From the NCBI GenBank assembly GCA_938083195.1, contig CALKCK010000027.1, positions 1 through 64,000 of the forward strand: a DNA stretch of 64,000 bases, written 5' to 3'. The translations under genes and the position numbers were made by a program. A model generated the notes under the pieces. The model was not told where the DNA came from. It saw only the letters and a program-made list of their open reading frames with translations, and made no database searches. How positions within the stretch are numbered: position 1 is the first letter of the stretch; each line of letters starts with the position of its first letter. Shown here in pieces: positions 61,797-64,000 of this stretch. Origin of the DNA: an uncultured Pirellulaceae bacterium. GTDB lineage: Bacteria; Planctomycetota; Planctomycetia; Pirellulales; Pirellulaceae.

Positions 61797-62915
61797 ATGT
61801 ACGCACGTTATGTAACGGGCATCACAATGCTGGCGTTAGCCACTTTGACTACTTCGGCGCTCGCATACCAAGTGCCAGGTGCCCGCACTGGAATTCCGGT
61901 AGGGCATAATTTGCCTCCGGCTCAAATGCTCATGGAGCCAGGCCCCGGCGTCGGCGGTCCCGGCCCAGGCGTTCTCAACCGATCGATGCGAAGCGGTCCA
62001 ATGCAGAATGCAAGCTATGGATCTTTTGGGGTGGCAACAACCCAAAACGTACAGGTCCTGTTTGATCAACCTAAAATGATGAAAATCTCTTGGGACGTTT
62101 CCGCCGTTGGAATGTACGACTCAACACCTTTGGTCGTTCCGGGTCGACAAAATTTTGCTCAAGGTGGCATCTTCCGTCTGAAAGTGACCGAAATTGAAGG
62201 TCGCCCTGGGATGGAACTCTATCCAACTCTTGAGATTGGCCGAGCGAACACACGAACTGCCGCCTACCTTTCTCACGCTGCAGTTCCCGTTCAACTAACT
62301 CAAGAAGATTTCGACCAAGTCGCAGCAGCTAACTTTGTCACCAAAGTTATCTATGTTCCCGATCCGGAATTTCAAGAGTTAGCACTAGCTGGCGTTGACA
62401 CCATTGTCAGCACTCGCCTCGATCCCGGTGTCGATCCGATTACCGAAGCAGATCGTCGCGGATCCATTCTTGCAATCGTAAGAATGGGTAACAAAGACCT
62501 TGAGGTACCTGGTTCAGACCCAGCTGTTGCAGCTGGCGGTCCAATCATGATGGGTGGCGGAGTTTCAGATTATATCTCTGGAGTTACAGGTCCAAACTAC
62601 GGAATGCCGATGACCGGCACCAACATTGGCTTGCCTGGCCCTCCCCACATTCCTCTTGGTGGGCCTGCAGGACTGCAGCGGTACGACATGTACAACCACA
62701 CGGCGATGCAAATCCCAACGCCAACTCAAAAAGTTGATGTCCACATGCGTCAGCGACCAGGACTTAGCTATCCATCACCGGTGAACAAAGTGCTCATCGA
62801 TGAAAGAACTATTCGACCGTCTCGTATGAACACGCAACCACCAGCAGACATGGTTCGTGGAGTTCTTCCTCCGGACTGCCCTCCAGGGCAACTCGGAAAT
62901 CGATTCCGTCGCTAG
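61797..62915 (+). CDS. Secreted protein of a planctomycete paralogue family (copy 1)
   Basis: ATG 61797 is chosen over the ORF-track start at 61617 because AAGGGGG lies six bases upstream and a signal peptide follows directly (TGITMLALATLTTSALA). The middle ~130 residues share a domain with the gene 150 bases downstream: FRLKVTEIEGRPGMELYPTLEI, VPVQLTQEDFDQVAAANFVTKVIYVPDPEFQ, and an ADRRG...LAIVRMGN ending. The end is Gly/Pro/Met-rich and probably unstructured. No catalytic motif is visible. I take it as a planctomycete-specific extracytoplasmic protein of unknown role. A strong terminator follows. Confidence 0.65.
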   Translation: MYARYVTGITMLALATLTTSALAYQVPGARTGIPVGHNLPPAQMLMEPGPGVGGPGPGVLNRSMRSGPMQNASYGSFGVATTQNVQVLFDQPKMMKISWDVSAVGMYDSTPLVVPGRQNFAQGGIFRLKVTEIEGRPGMELYPTLEIGRANTRTAAYLSHAAVPVQLTQEDFDQVAAANFVTKVIYVPDPEFQELALAGVDTIVSTRLDPGVDPITEADRRGSILAIVRMGNKDLEVPGSDPAVAAGGPIMMGGGVSDYISGVTGPNYGMPMTGTNIGLPGPPHIPLGGPAGLQRYDMYNHTAMQIPTPTQKVDVHMRQRPGLSYPSPVNKVLIDERTIRPSRMNTQPPADMVRGVLPPDCPPGQLGNRFRR

Positions 62916-62932
62916 TGCTCTTTAGAATTCTC

Positions 62933-62971
62933 ACGAGCCGCGATGGCGAAAGTCATCGCGGCTCGTTTTTT
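62933..62971 (+). terminator. Strong rho-independent terminator
   Basis: ACGAGCCGCGATG and CATCGCGGCTCGT form a perfect 13-bp stem with an 8-base loop, followed by TTTTTTG. It separates the two paralogous secreted protein genes. Confidence 0.93.
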
Positions 62972-63068
62972 GCACTTCGCTTTGGAGTGGCAGAAATAAT
63001 GAAGGACGACCAGTCACGTTCCAAATTCGCAGATGGTTTAAACCTGATGTCGAAACTTAACGAGTAAA

Positions 63069-63782
63069 ATGATGAAGCATCCCTTTGCAAATAACCTCAT
63101 CCTGCTGGCTGTCATCTCAACTCTTGTGATGAGCACGGCATCTGTATCAGCGCAACAGCGCACCCGACATCACTTGATCGATGGCAACATGGTACCCGGC
63201 GCCGCTGCCGATCACTATCGTCTTGGCAATCCCGCGCTACGTGGGCACGTTCAACCGGTTCGATTGATTACTCCGAAGGGGACAAACATCGAAGTCGGAA
63301 CTGGAAATAGCTTTATACAAACGAATGCTTCAAAAGCTTCTTTGGCCATGCAAATCGGCCCCGTATATCGATTTAAGCTGACAAATGTTCCTCGCTACGA
63401 AGGAAAGTCGCTGTATCCCTCCATTGAACTTCTCAACCGACTTAATCCACCTCAAGGACTCGAGAATGAGTTCCCCGTCGAAGTTGTCTTAACGCAAGAA
63501 GATGTCGTCGACGCGATGCGGGGCAGCCTCGTAACCAAGGTGATTTATCTAGAAAATCCTGAAAACGCCCTGCCTCAACGGCACATGGCGGATCAGCAAC
63601 CGACAATCGACATCAGTGGTGCCAGAGATCCATTGCGGGAAGCAGAGCGATTGGGGCGTCCAATGGCAATCCTGAGAATTGGCTCACGCATACCTTTGGC
63701 GACCGACGAAGTAAACCTTTTCAACTTTAACGCACCGCTGGCGGCTCAACTGCCCGACCCTACTCCAGATCCTGCGAAATAA
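63069..63782 (+). CDS. Secreted protein of a planctomycete paralogue family (copy 2)
   Basis: A signal peptide (LILLAVISTLVMSTASVSAQ) is followed by a short leader and then the same domain as the preceding gene: YRFKLTNVPRYEGKSLYPSIELL, VEVVLTQEDVVDAMRGSLVTKVIYLENPEN, and AERLGRPMAILRIGSR. The two proteins share about one third of residues over ~130 positions by eye. This copy lacks the long Gly/Pro-rich C-terminus. No function is assigned. It is separated from copy 1 by a terminator, so it has its own promoter. Confidence 0.65.
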   Translation: MMKHPFANNLILLAVISTLVMSTASVSAQQRTRHHLIDGNMVPGAAADHYRLGNPALRGHVQPVRLITPKGTNIEVGTGNSFIQTNASKASLAMQIGPVYRFKLTNVPRYEGKSLYPSIELLNRLNPPQGLENEFPVEVVLTQEDVVDAMRGSLVTKVIYLENPENALPQRHMADQQPTIDISGARDPLREAERLGRPMAILRIGSRIPLATDEVNLFNFNAPLAAQLPDPTPDPAK

Positions 63783-63864
63783 GACAAGGGCCGTGCAACC
63801 ATATGGGATCGTGATTCTTACTTAATCCGCCCAGCCACAATCGACTCTCAATTCGGAACAAGTA

Positions 63865-64000
63865 ATGACACGAAAACAGAAACATTTCTCCGGATTCCTG
63901 GCCAGCATTACAGTCATTGGAAGTTTAGTTTTCGGCGGTGCTGACTCACACGCACAAGACGGATTCGACCGACTGCTCAAAAGAGCTTCACTTCCCGAAA
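63865..64000 (+). CDS. Partial secreted protein gene, cut by window end
   Basis: From ATG 63865 the frame is open to the window end (45 codons), encoding a basic start, a hydrophobic stretch FSGFLASITVIGSLVFGG and then a cleavage-like SHAQDGFD. This is a signal peptide followed by the first residues of a mature protein (RLLKRASLPE). It is in the same direction as the two paralogues but its sequence does not resemble them. The family cannot be told. Confidence 0.5.
   Translation, partial: MTRKQKHFSGFLASITVIGSLVFGGADSHAQDGFDRLLKRASLPE

Overview
The window reads as a chromosomal segment of a member of the Planctomycetota, most likely near the Pirellulaceae; the family-level placement is inference. 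The evidence is a DUF1549/DUF1553 protein next to a DUF1501 twin-arginine protein, two secreted FGly sulfatases, a TIGR03000 repeat protein, a DUF3500 protein, a PEP-CTERM protein, exported TadE/TadG-like proteins, many secreted proteins of unknown function, and weak or absent Shine-Dalgarno sequences with frequent GTG/TTG starts. Base composition looks even, at moderate GC. I see no insertion sequence, prophage, integrase, CRISPR array, rRNA or convincing tRNA.

Layout. 0-2 kb: minus-strand TadE/TadG-like pair, with a Lys/Asp repeat tail on TadE. 2-10.5 kb: polysaccharide/sulfate-ester type cluster (DUF1549/1553, DUF1501, two arylsulfatases). 10.5-19 kb: alpha/beta hydrolase, hemD, rpsT, an RluB-type pseudouridine synthase with a nine-unit tail repeat, a stand-alone M41-like peptidase, a lipoprotein, DUF3500, gpmI. 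19-26.7 kb: pgi, UPF0173 hydrolase, a DUF6263-like protein, Rieske protein overlapping a MazG-like pyrophosphohydrolase, then a large membrane protein with an ABC ATPase but no permease. 26.8-31 kb: a PII protein lacking the uridylylated tyrosine, a PEP-CTERM protein with a strong terminator, clpX and a small membrane protein. 31-41 kb: modular secreted protein, amidohydrolase, OPT transporter, holA, lemA and an M48 peptidase with a long extension. 41-48 kb: Cys-motif envelope protein with an O-antigen ligase/polymerase, CPBP protease, an exported isoaspartyl methyltransferase, TIGR03000 protein. 48-60 kb: HTTM pair, asd, truA, a Ca2+/cation antiporter, an atypical Ser/Thr kinase, accA, AlkD-like protein, VOC protein, a duplicated small gene broken by one stop codon, cvpA, a YdjM-like membrane hydrolase, dtd. 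60-64 kb: secreted proteins, including two paralogues and a gene cut by the window end.

How the genes fit together. Glycolysis (gpmI, pgi), heme (hemD), aspartate-family amino acids (asd), fatty acid synthesis (accA), translation (rpsT, rluB-like, truA, dtd), replication (holA) and proteolysis (clpX, lemA/M48, CPBP, M41-like) form the housekeeping core. The rest is envelope biology typical of planctomycetes. I found no clearly new multi-gene system. The most promising leads are the stop-interrupted duplicated gene at 57.1-57.5 kb, the exported methyltransferase with a C-terminal sandwich-like domain, the PII variant, the degenerate kinase, the M48 peptidase with a TerB-like tail, and the ABC ATPase paired with a large non-permease membrane protein.
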